Positions 1-5,949 are shown, numbered from the stretch's first letter. The stretch is 10,606 nucleotides of DNA from Collinsella sp. (GCA_014871545.1 WGSR01000037.1:1-10606), one strand, 5' to 3'. The notes: generated by a model from the letters alone, not told the origin. Program-made: numbers and translations.

Positions 1-307
1 GGATGCGGATAACTTCCTCGACCGGCTCGACCCAGATCTTGCCGTCTCCAACGGCACCGGTGCGAGCAGCGTTGCAGACGATGTCGACAATGCCATCGAC
101 GTGCTCATCGGTGCAGATAAGGGTGAACTGCACTTTAGGGATCGTGTTGACAAGCAGTTCGTTGCCGCGCACGTATTCCTTCCAGCCATGCTGTGCACCG
201 CAGCCCTGAACCTGGTTGATAGTCATACCGCGAACATCAGCAGCAAACAGCGCGTCTTTAAGAACCTCAAGCTTCTCGGCACGAACAATCGCCGTAATCT
301 TCTTCAT
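1..307 (-). CDS. glnK: PII nitrogen regulatory protein (GlnB/GlnK family), 3' end cut off
   Basis: A trimeric cytosolic PII signal protein that senses 2-oxoglutarate and ATP/ADP and, beside amt, most likely gates ammonium uptake by docking on the Amt channel. 102 codons are visible from the ATG at 307 (GAGAGG ribosome site, 8-nt spacer); roughly the last 10 residues lie outside the window. Family marks seen: N-terminal MKKITAIVR, GMTINQVQGCG at 27-37, Q39, the T-loop at about 37-55 (R47, G48, E50), IPKVQ at 56-60, and the nucleotide-binding TGAVGDGKI at 83-91. Odd point: at residue 51, where E. coli GlnB has the uridylylated tyrosine (RGAEY), this protein has leucine (RGNEL), and residue 46 is Val instead of Tyr. 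Covalent modification at position 51 therefore looks impossible, leaving ligand binding as the probable signal. Whether it is named GlnB or GlnK rests only on the amt neighbour. Confidence 0.95.
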   Translation of the reverse strand, partial: MKKITAIVRAEKLEVLKDALFAADVRGMTINQVQGCGAQHGWKEYVRGNELLVNTIPKVQFTLICTDEHVDGIVDIVCNAARTGAVGDGKIWVEPVEEVIRI

Positions 308-358
308 AGTGAATTCCTCTCTTCAATAAAAGAAATTGATTGTCCTTCACATGGCACG

Positions 359-380
359 GGTTTTCCAGGTGCCACAGACC
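359..380. repeat. Third copy of the 22-bp arm motif upstream of the PII gene
   Basis: The 22 bp at 359-380 match 422-443, in the outer arm of the neighbouring inverted repeat, at 18 of 22 positions and in the same orientation, 63 bp apart. The motif reads roughly GGTTTYCCARGTGCCRCAG. This copy also has its own short inverted repeat, TGGCAC (352-357) and GTGCCA (369-374), with an 11-nt loop. It lies about 50 bp upstream of the PII start codon. It could be a protein-binding site or an alternative pairing partner for the arm at 502-525. Function unknown. Confidence 0.5.
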
Positions 381-415
381 AACCTTGTAGATCAGATAAG
401 TGCAACTAACAGGTC

Positions 416-525
416 TTAGCAGGTTTCCCAAGTGCCGCAGATCGGCCTGAAAGAGGAGTGCCGCGTACTTAAGGTACGCAAACGACGATTGAAGGCCGAG
501 GTGCGGTGCTTGGGGAAGCTGCTAA
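416..525. repeat. Nested inverted-repeat structure between amt and the PII gene
   Basis: Outer arms 416-439 and 502-525 pair over 24 positions: 20 Watson-Crick pairs, three positions that are G-U if transcribed from the plus strand (A-C mismatches on the minus strand), and one G-G mismatch. Inside lies a perfect 7-bp stem (442-448 with 493-499) and then a 6-bp hairpin (463-468 with 474-479, loop TTAAG). The outer arm contains the amt stop codon (TAG, 522-524). No run of T follows on either strand, so it does not look like an ordinary terminator. It could be a structured RNA, a processing or stability element within the amt-PII mRNA, or a small palindromic insertion. The wobble asymmetry favours a plus-strand RNA, which would be antisense to the operon. 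That reading is inference. Confidence 0.6.
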
Positions 526-1799
526 TCGAGTCCGGAGAACGAAGGGTAGGCGCTCTCGCCGTGCTGACTCGCATCCAGGCCCAACGCCTCGTCGGCCTCG
601 TCCACGCGCAGGCTGCCGTGGAACAACGCCTTGACCACCGCAGCGATCACCAAATCGAGCACCAGTACAATAGCGACCGTCACCACAATGCCCAAGATCT
701 GCGAGATGAGCAGCGACACGTCGCCCGTGTAGAACAGGCCGCCCTTACCGGTCCACGAGAGCTCCGGCACGCAGAACAGGCCCGTGAGCACGCCGCCCAG
801 GATACCGCCGATACCATGGCAGCCAAACGCATCGAGCGCATCGTCGTAGCCAAACTTGGTCTTGAGATGACTGATGGCCAAGTAGCAGACGGGAGACACA
901 ATCAGGCCCATGATTAGCGCCGCCCACGGCTCGACAAAGCCCGCGCCCGGCGTGACCACCACAAGGCCCGCGACCAGACCGGTGCTGGCGCCCACCAGCG
1001 TGGGGCGACCAGTGTGCACGCGCTCGACGGCAAGCCACGAGACCATGCCCGCCGCGCTGGCCGTCACGGTGTTGAGGATGGCGAGTGCCGCCACGGCGTC
1101 GGCCTTGAACTCGCTGCCGCCGTTGAAGCCAAACCAGCCAAACCAAAGCAGGCCGGCTCCCAGCGCCACAAACGGCACGTTATGCGGACGGTAGCTCACC
1201 ATGCCAAAACCGCGACGACGGCCGAGCATTAAGCAGAGGATCAGGCCGGTAAGACCGGACGAAATGTGTACTACGTCGCCGCCGGCAAAGTCGAGCGCGC
1301 CGATGATGTCGCCGATAAAGGAGCCCTCGCCGCCCCAAACCATGTGGGCAAGCGGCGCATAGACCACGAGCAGCCAAATGCCCAGGAAGGCCGCCATGGC
1401 ACCAAACTTAACGCGGCCGGCCAGGCTGCCCGTGACGATAGCGGCGGTGATCATGGCAAATGCCATCTGGAAGGCGATGTTGATGATTTGAGGGTAGACG
1501 ACACCGTCCGCGGCATTACCCTCGGCCGTCTGCAGCACCTGGTTGAGCACCGGCAGGCACAGCAGCTGGTCAAGGCCTCCAATAAATGGGCTGGAACCGT
1601 CGCCGCCGTAGGCCAGCGACCAGCCGGCAACAATCCACAGCACACCGACCAGGCCAATGGCGCCAAAGCACATGAGCATGGTGTTGATGACATTTTTGCG
1701 CCTGGACAGGCCGCCATAGAAAAACGCCAGACCCGGTGTCATTAAAAACACGAGCATGGTGCAGATGAGCATAAACGTTGTCGATCCCGTATCGTACAT
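522..1799 (-). CDS. amt: Ammonium transporter, Amt/MEP/Rh family
   Basis: A trimeric inner-membrane channel protein that takes up ammonium. The 425-aa length fits the family, with about 11 membrane segments. Landmarks: TPGLAFFYGGLSRRKNV (21-37), AHMVWGGEG (151-159, pore-mouth tryptophan W155), LDFAGGDVVHISSG (169-182, D170 and the first pore histidine H178), LLWFGWFGFNGGSE (217-230), and DAFGCHGIGG (323-332, second pore histidine H328). The cytosolic tail VDEADEALGLDASQHGE (399-415) is the conserved segment that contacts PII, matching the PII gene downstream. The order amt then PII is the reverse of E. coli glnK-amtB. The start at 1799 is supported by an AAGGGGG ribosome site four bases upstream. 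That site lies partly inside a long inverted repeat, so translation may be controlled. No N-terminal signal sequence is present, unlike E. coli AmtB. Confidence 0.97.
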   Translation of the reverse strand: MYDTGSTTFMLICTMLVFLMTPGLAFFYGGLSRRKNVINTMLMCFGAIGLVGVLWIVAGWSLAYGGDGSSPFIGGLDQLLCLPVLNQVLQTAEGNAADGVVYPQIINIAFQMAFAMITAAIVTGSLAGRVKFGAMAAFLGIWLLVVYAPLAHMVWGGEGSFIGDIIGALDFAGGDVVHISSGLTGLILCLMLGRRRGFGMVSYRPHNVPFVALGAGLLWFGWFGFNGGSEFKADAVAALAILNTVTASAAGMVSWLAVERVHTGRPTLVGASTGLVAGLVVVTPGAGFVEPWAALIMGLIVSPVCYLAISHLKTKFGYDDALDAFGCHGIGGILGGVLTGLFCVPELSWTGKGGLFYTGDVSLLISQILGIVVTVAIVLVLDLVIAAVVKALFHGSLRVDEADEALGLDASQHGESAYPSFSGLD

Positions 1800-1805
1800 T
1801 CGTCC

Positions 1806-1851
1806 CCCTTGGTCGCATGAACGTTGTCGGCGCCCATAATGCGACCGAGGG
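1806..1851 (-). promoter_or_regulatory. Leader hairpin that would pair with the amt ribosome binding site
   Basis: Positions 1806-1818 and 1839-1851 form a 13-position inverted repeat (12 Watson-Crick pairs on the minus-strand mRNA plus one C-A mismatch) around a 20-nt loop. The amt ribosome binding site, AAGGGGG on the mRNA (1810 to 1804), overlaps the 3' arm by five bases. Folding would therefore hide it from the ribosome. What would open the hairpin is not visible: no known riboswitch consensus was recognised. Confidence 0.55.
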
Positions 1852-1855
1852 ACAA

Positions 1856-1890
1856 CTGGTGTAGACCAGATACGGCGTTGTTAAACGCCG
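1856..1890. promoter_or_regulatory. Two short inverted repeats in the amt upstream region
   Basis: CTGGT-N4-ACCAG at 1856-1869 and CGGCGTT-N4-AACGCCG at 1873-1890 are both perfect, with 4-nt spacers, and are only three bases apart. They lie 57-91 bp upstream of the amt start. They are candidate operator half-site pairs or leader hairpins. No convincing -35/-10 pair could be placed beside them, so whether they fall in the promoter or the transcript is undecided. Confidence 0.4.
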
Positions 1891-1900
1891 CGTTGTCGAA

Positions 1901-1940
1901 TGGAAACGGTGCCGCAATCTTGGAAACGGCGCGGCAACGG
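1901..1940. repeat. Two tandem 20-bp repeats upstream of amt
   Basis: Positions 1901-1920 and 1921-1940 are head-to-tail copies that agree at 15 of 20 positions and begin with the same nine bases, TGGAAACGG. A 20-bp period puts the copies on nearly the same DNA face, as for paired activator or repressor sites. They sit about 100-140 bp upstream of the amt start codon, a normal place for such sites. No regulator can be named from the sequence. Confidence 0.4.
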
Positions 1941-1996
1941 GCGCGAAACGAACGGGAAATACGCGAGCAAGGGAGCCGTGAGCGCGTCCGTCCTGA

Positions 1997-3016
1997 CTAG
2001 CGCCGAAACAGCTCGTGGGCGCGGTCACGGAGATTAGTTGCTCGAATGACACCTTCGTAGCGATTGATGCGCAAGCGCGGGAAAGCATTGAAGAAGCGCA
2101 GGTCGCGGCGGCTGAGTGACACACTCGGCACCGGACGGCTTATGCGCTTGCCGGCAAGGCGACGACTGAGCGACGGACGCGGCATGCTCGGCGCGGCATC
2201 GGCCACGCGGCGGGCAGCAAGTGCCAGGCCGCGAGCACCATCCGCGATAAACGTCGGCATCGAAGCCTTCTCGCGCAGAGCATCGAGCGCGGCGTCACCC
2301 AGCTCGGCCAGCCACGCGTTAACGGCACGGCTACGGATGTGCGTCTGTGCTACCGAGTCAATCGTAGAATCGGGAATACGTTCGAGCATTGAGTCCGAGG
2401 CATCGGCAAGCGACTCATTGATGCGGTCGGAAAGGTCGGCCCGGACGCGCTCCAGCTGATCAGACAGACGCCGCCAGCTCGCCAACGAGCACACCGCGTC
2501 GACCATCATCGCGACCGCAACGATAAAGGCGGACAGCCGCACAATCAGCACTGGCAGATGACCAAGCAGCCCCAGCAATGCCGGCTCCACTAAACGGCAA
2601 ATACACAACGCACCCAAGCCAAACGCGCAAGCCCAGTACAGACAGATGCGTCCGTGCAAGTTAAACGGCAGGTGCGAGTAATCCCAAAAGCGAGCGCCCG
2701 TTGTTTTTTCCAACAGCACGCCTACGCTGTACTCAATCACGCTGCATACGAGCGCTGCAGCGACAAACTGGCTCGAGGCATCCGGAATCCCACGCAACAG
2801 CAGCCAGCAGGCAATGCCGCCCGCGCCATAGATAGGGCAGCACGGCCCCAGCAAAAAGCCACTGTTGGCAAATCGTCCGTGGTTGAGCATGGCGCAGACT
2901 GTCGATTCCCATGCCCAACCGCAAAAACCGTAGAAGGCAAACGAGAGCACCAGCGCCGAGAGCGGACAGGCGGCAAGCGTCGCGCCGTCAAATGCCATGT
3001 CGATCGCGGTCCCCAC
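1997..3016 (-). CDS. Putative membrane protein of the ABC_trans_CmpB type (PF06541-like)
   Basis: A 339-aa protein whose first about 180 residues match the pattern of the family named 'putative ABC-transporter type IV': GWAWES at 33-38, SGFLLGP at 52-58, PIYGAG at 61-66, VIEY at 93-96, WDYS at 111-114, FN at 118-119, and GRICL at 122-126. These are separated by hydrophobic segments (about 20-40, 66-76, 84-102, 124-142, 150-178). The remaining about 160 residues are charged, Arg/Ser/Ala-rich and look soluble; no domain was recognised there. The family's biochemical role is not established despite its name. The chosen start is GTG at 3016, behind an AGGAGAGGG-like ribosome site inside the preceding HD gene. 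An ATG six codons later (2998) is the alternative and has a poorer site. The 3-bp gap to the HD gene indicates co-transcription. Confidence 0.8.
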   Translation of the reverse strand: MGTAIDMAFDGATLAACPLSALVLSFAFYGFCGWAWESTVCAMLNHGRFANSGFLLGPCCPIYGAGGIACWLLLRGIPDASSQFVAAALVCSVIEYSVGVLLEKTTGARFWDYSHLPFNLHGRICLYWACAFGLGALCICRLVEPALLGLLGHLPVLIVRLSAFIVAVAMMVDAVCSLASWRRLSDQLERVRADLSDRINESLADASDSMLERIPDSTIDSVAQTHIRSRAVNAWLAELGDAALDALREKASMPTFIADGARGLALAARRVADAAPSMPRPSLSRRLAGKRISRPVPSVSLSRRDLRFFNAFPRLRINRYEGVIRATNLRDRAHELFRR

Positions 3017-3019
3017 CGT

Positions 3020-3556
3020 CTACCCTCTCCTCTTTTCACTCGATGCTTTACTCACGCTATCGTCCGCCTCGTCCTTGCGCGGCAGACGGCCGGCGACCGT
3101 CTCGCGCAGCGCGCACCATTTATCTGCCAGGCACACAATCCAAGCCTCACGACACGTCGGCGGCACTGGCACCAGCGGAAACATATGCCGCACGATGATA
3201 TTCCGCTCGCGCGGCGTCAGCTCAAAATCCTCTTCGGCACGTGCCAGGGCAAAAAACGGATGCCGAAATCCGTGCAGGCGATGGCTCGGATCGGGATCGT
3301 GCCAGTCATAGAGAAAGTAGTCGTGCAGCAAGGCTCCGCGCAGCAGCGAGGCGCGGTCGACAGAGACACCGACGCGGCCCAGGCGCTCGGCAAAGGACAG
3401 GCTCGCCCGCGCTACCGAGGTCACATGTGTATAGACCGTTACGTCACCATGCTGGATAAACTCGCGCGTCAGGTCCAGACGGCCCGCTTGGGCGAGCTGG
3501 CGGGCGGCATCGTCGACCTCGTGCGCGATTTTCTCGGCACGAACGGCATCGGACAT
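3020..3556 (-). CDS. HD-domain protein (metal-dependent phosphohydrolase family)
   Basis: A 178-aa cytosolic protein with the metal-binding pattern of the HD superfamily: H44 in VYTHVTSVAR, the paired H78-D79 in LLRGALLHDYFLYDW, H124 in NIIVRHMFPL, and D145 in CLADKWCALRE. Such proteins hydrolyse phosphoester bonds; the substrate here cannot be read from sequence. The start is placed at the ATG at 3556 because an AAGGAGG ribosome site lies four bases upstream. An ATG 15 codons earlier has no such site and adds a non-conserved-looking stretch. Its stop is only 3 bp before the GTG of the CmpB-type membrane protein, so the two form an operon and probably share a process. The C-terminus (from about 157) is charged and probably disordered. 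Confidence 0.85.
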   Translation of the reverse strand: MSDAVRAEKIAHEVDDAARQLAQAGRLDLTREFIQHGDVTVYTHVTSVARASLSFAERLGRVGVSVDRASLLRGALLHDYFLYDWHDPDPSHRLHGFRHPFFALARAEEDFELTPRERNIIVRHMFPLVPVPPTCREAWIVCLADKWCALRETVAGRLPRKDEADDSVSKASSEKRRG

Positions 3557-3644
3557 GCTGCCTCCTTCCAGCGGCTCACGGCGGCAAGCCACGGCCTGCA
3601 CGTATTGAAAAAATCATCATCGAATCTATCAGTATGGCATCGGA

Positions 3645-3656
3645 CAAAACGTTTTG
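3645..3656. promoter_or_regulatory. Perfect 12-bp palindrome in the divergent promoter region
   Basis: CAAAACGTTTTG is a perfect palindrome near the middle of the 227-bp region between the divergent HD gene and DXS-like gene. Its size and place fit a dimeric repressor or activator site that could serve both genes. No regulator is encoded in the window, and clear -35/-10 pairs for either gene were not found. Confidence 0.4.
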
Positions 3657-3744
3657 CCCCACCAGTTGTCGAATTACCGCGCCGCCGTCACATATCAAAC
3701 GCCAAAATGTGCGAGACTGTCTTGTGCAATTGTGTCGGCCGAGG

Positions 3745-3774
3745 GAGCGCCGGCGCTCGATTCGCATGGAGTAA
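3745..3774 (+). promoter_or_regulatory. GC palindrome and two-codon upstream ORF before the DXS-like gene
   Basis: GAGCGCCGGCGCTC (3745-3758) is a perfect 14-bp palindrome. It is followed by the minimal ORF ATG-GAG-TAA (3766-3774), in frame with, and ten bases ahead of, the DXS-like start at 3784. The only purine-rich candidate ribosome site for the main start (GGAG, 3768-3771) lies inside this mini-ORF, with a long 12-nt spacer. Both features could reduce or regulate translation, or both may be chance. Confidence 0.35.
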
Positions 3775-3783
3775 CCCACAACG

Positions 3784-5565
3784 ATGCTGCTTACGCAAAC
3801 GACAACGCCCGAGGACGTCAAGGCTCTCGACCGCGCCGAGCTTCCGCTGCTCTGCGGCGAGATTCGCCACGCCATCCTCGAAAGCTCCGCCGCTGTCGGC
3901 GGACACGTTGCCCCCAACCTGGGCGTCGTTGAGCTTACGGTTGCGCTTCATCGCGTGTTTAACTCCCCTATCGACAAGATTGTCTTTGACGTTTCGCACC
4001 AGACCTACGCCCACAAGGCGCTGACCGGGCGCGCGTACACCTATATCAATCCGGAACGTTATGGTGAGGCTTCTGGCTTTGCCAATCCCAACGAGTCCGA
4101 GCACGACCTGTTCGCCATGGGCCATACCTCCACGTCGGTGAGCCTGGGCTGCGGCCTTGCCCACGCGCGTGACCTGGCGGGCGACACGTATAACGTCATC
4201 ACCATCATTGGCGACGGCTCGCTTTCGGGCGGCCTGGCGTTTGAGGGCTTTAACAATGCCGCCGAACTCGATAGCAACCTGATCATCATCGTCAACGATA
4301 ACGACCAGTCCATTGCCGAGAACCATGGCGGCCTGTATCGCAATCTGGCCGAGCTGCGCGCCAGCAACGGTGCCTGTGAGCGCAACGTCTTCCGCGCGAT
4401 GGGGCTCGACTACCGCTATCTGGACGCCGGTAACGATGTGTTGGCCCTCGTCGACGCGTTGCAGGAACTGCGCAATATCGATCACCCCATCGTGCTACAC
4501 GTCTCCACCGCCAAGGGCAAGGGCTTTGAGCCAGCCCAGAGCGACCCGGAACGCTGGCACCACGTGGGTCCGTTTGACATGGCGACTGGGCGCAAGCTCT
4601 GCCCGGGCCATCCGAGCGAGCCCGCACCGCGCACCTATGCCGATATTACGGGCGAGGCGCTCAGCACCGCCATCGAGCGCGATTCACAGGTCGTGGGCAT
4701 CACGGCCGCCACGCCCTACATCATGGGCTTTACACCCGAGCTTCGCGCTGCGGCCGGCAAGCAGTTTGTCGACGTGGGCATTGCCGAGGAGCACGCTGTG
4801 ACCTTTGCCACCGCGCTTGCGCGCTCGGGCGCCAAGCCAGTCTTTGGTGTGTACGGCACGTTTTTGCAGCGCGCCTACGACGAGCTGTGGCACGACCTGT
4901 GCCTCAACGATGCCCCCGCAACCATCTTGGTGTTTGGCGCGTCGATCTTTGGCACCACATCCGAGACGCACCTCTCGTTCTTTGATATTTCCATGCTGGG
5001 CGCTCTTCCCAACATGCGCTACTTGGCGCCGGCCTGCATGGAGGAATACCTGTCCATGCTGAGCTGGTCGCTCGACCACCGCGAGCATCCCGTGGCGATC
5101 CGCGTACCGGGCATTGGCCTGGTTAGCCGCCCCGATTTGGCGCCCGCCGAGGACACCGACTACAGCGCCGTTCGCTACAACGTGGTGCGCCAGGGCCGCG
5201 ACGTTGCCGTGCTCGCGCTCGGCGATTTCTTTGAGCTAGGCGAGCGTGTGGCAAACCGCTTGGCCGCCGAGTACGGTATCGAAGCCACGCTCGTCAACCC
5301 GCGCTTCGCAACCGAGCTCGACCGCGAGTTCCTCGACAGCCTTGCCGCCGAGTATCGCGTCGTCGTCACCCTCGAGGACGGCATCTTGGACGGCGGCTGG
5401 GGCGAGCGCGTGGCGTGCTACCTGGCCTGCACGCCCGTGCGCACGCGCACCTTCGGCATCGCCAAGGGCTTCCCCGACCGCTACGACCCCAACGAGCTGC
5501 TCGCTCAGAACGGCATGACGGTCGAGAACATGGCCGCCGAAGCCGCGAGACTACTCAACGAGTAA
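3784..5565 (+). CDS. DXS-like thiamine-diphosphate enzyme (short variant, true substrate uncertain)
   Basis: A 593-aa transketolase-superfamily protein related to 1-deoxy-D-xylulose-5-phosphate synthase (about 620 aa in E. coli). ThDP/Mg motif: GDGSLSGG (143-150) to NDN (171-173). Other family marks: GGHVAPNLGVVELTVALH (39-56, H41 matching catalytic H49 of E. coli), DVSHQTYAHKALTGR (69-83), AEEHAVTF (334-341, E335 matching E370), YGTFLQRAYDELWHD (357-371, Y357 and R363), and H396 matching H431. By alignment from memory, the residues expected to hold the acceptor phosphate are replaced: R420 by G385, R478 by G443 (AIRVPGIG), and D427 by T392. This suits a widespread short DXS-like subfamily usually annotated as dxs, but the acceptor may not be glyceraldehyde 3-phosphate. 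The start is fixed by an in-frame TAA 12 bp upstream; the ribosome site is weak. A terminator follows, so it is probably transcribed alone. Confidence 0.85.
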   Translation: MLLTQTTTPEDVKALDRAELPLLCGEIRHAILESSAAVGGHVAPNLGVVELTVALHRVFNSPIDKIVFDVSHQTYAHKALTGRAYTYINPERYGEASGFANPNESEHDLFAMGHTSTSVSLGCGLAHARDLAGDTYNVITIIGDGSLSGGLAFEGFNNAAELDSNLIIIVNDNDQSIAENHGGLYRNLAELRASNGACERNVFRAMGLDYRYLDAGNDVLALVDALQELRNIDHPIVLHVSTAKGKGFEPAQSDPERWHHVGPFDMATGRKLCPGHPSEPAPRTYADITGEALSTAIERDSQVVGITAATPYIMGFTPELRAAAGKQFVDVGIAEEHAVTFATALARSGAKPVFGVYGTFLQRAYDELWHDLCLNDAPATILVFGASIFGTTSETHLSFFDISMLGALPNMRYLAPACMEEYLSMLSWSLDHREHPVAIRVPGIGLVSRPDLAPAEDTDYSAVRYNVVRQGRDVAVLALGDFFELGERVANRLAAEYGIEATLVNPRFATELDREFLDSLAAEYRVVVTLEDGILDGGWGERVACYLACTPVRTRTFGIAKGFPDRYDPNELLAQNGMTVENMAAEAARLLNE

Positions 5566-5566
5566 G

Positions 5567-5608
5567 AAAACCTCCGCAAGGAAAGCACCCCTGCGGAGGT
5601 TTTTATTT
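5567..5608 (+). terminator. Rho-independent terminator after the DXS-like gene
   Basis: A perfect 12-bp stem, 5567-5578 with 5592-5603 (core CCTCCGC/GCGGAGG), a 13-nt loop and a T-rich tail (TTTTATTTT overlapping the 3' arm). It begins two bases after the stop codon. Confidence 0.93.
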
Positions 5609-5622
5609 TCCCAACTCAATTA

Positions 5623-5677
5623 TCTCGATCTGTAACATCTAGGGCCCGAATTCCCGTCTAACTGTTACAGATCTAGA
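5623..5677. repeat. Alternating inverted-repeat array, unit 1
   Basis: A 55-bp unit with 15-bp arms at 5623-5637 and 5663-5677 that pair at 14 of 15 positions, around a 25-bp centre. The arm consensus over all units is TCTCRATCTGTAACA. The right arm is the only one of the six that departs from the TCTCR start, reading TCTAG when reverse-complemented. The centre contains GGGCCC and GAATTC. Confidence 0.88.
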
Positions 5678-5703
5678 CAAGACGTCGTAGTCCCAGACCT
5701 TTG

Positions 5704-5758
5704 TCTCAATCTGTAACAGATAGGGACCTTTTGACCGTCCAGATGTTACAGATTGAGA
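5704..5758. repeat. Alternating inverted-repeat array, unit 2
   Basis: A 55-bp unit with perfect 15-bp arms at 5704-5718 and 5744-5758, extending to 17 perfect pairs (5702-5718 with 5744-5760), and a 25-bp centre. It is 26 bp from unit 1. The inner flanks of its right arm and those of unit 3 read TAACATCTG when reverse-complemented. Confidence 0.9.
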
Positions 5759-5783
5759 CATTCGAATTCCCCTGAAGAGAAAA

Positions 5784-5838
5784 TCTCGATCTGTAACAGT
5801 TACTCGGCAAAAATGGCTGCAGATGTTACAGATTGAGA
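5784..5838. repeat. Alternating inverted-repeat array, unit 3
   Basis: A 55-bp unit with 15-bp arms at 5784-5798 and 5824-5838, pairing at 14 of 15 positions (G versus A at the fifth base), and a 25-bp centre unlike those of units 1 and 2. It is 25 bp from unit 2. The six arms thus begin at 5623, 5663, 5704, 5744, 5784 and 5824, steps of 40, 41, 40, 40 and 40 bp. The rest of the 5609-6022 gap holds only a promoter; no gene was found. Confidence 0.88.
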
Positions 5839-5949
5839 CAAAACAGCGAGGCAGGTCGCTGCATCGGCCAGAACCACCACGAAGGCGCCTGTCCCTTAAT
5901 GGTAGGTAGAATTACCCATAAGGTAAGTATGTTTCTGAGTTATTTCGTG

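Noticed and set aside
432..917. 161-codon open frame on the plus strand opposite the 3' end of amt
   Set aside because: It is antisense to conserved amt sequence and has shadow-type composition. The plus-strand structured element nearby does not need it.
3601..3783. Promoters for the HD and DXS-like genes
   Set aside because: Several TTG-starting -35-like hexamers are present, but none has a convincing -10 at 16-18 bp, so no promoter is called.
2654..4024. 456-codon open frame on the plus strand across the HD gene, the divergent gap and the start of the DXS-like gene
   Set aside because: It runs antisense to two well-supported genes and into a third in another frame. Its composition is the Arg/Pro/Ala-rich type expected of a high-GC shadow frame, with no recognisable domain.
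3688..4485. 265-codon open frame on the minus strand opposite the DXS-like gene
   Set aside because: It is a shadow of the conserved thiamine-diphosphate-binding domain; no ribosome site or family pattern was seen.
5623..5838. CRISPR array
   Set aside because: The repeats are only 15-17 bp, alternate in orientation and number six half-units, and no cas genes are in the window. True CRISPR repeats are direct.
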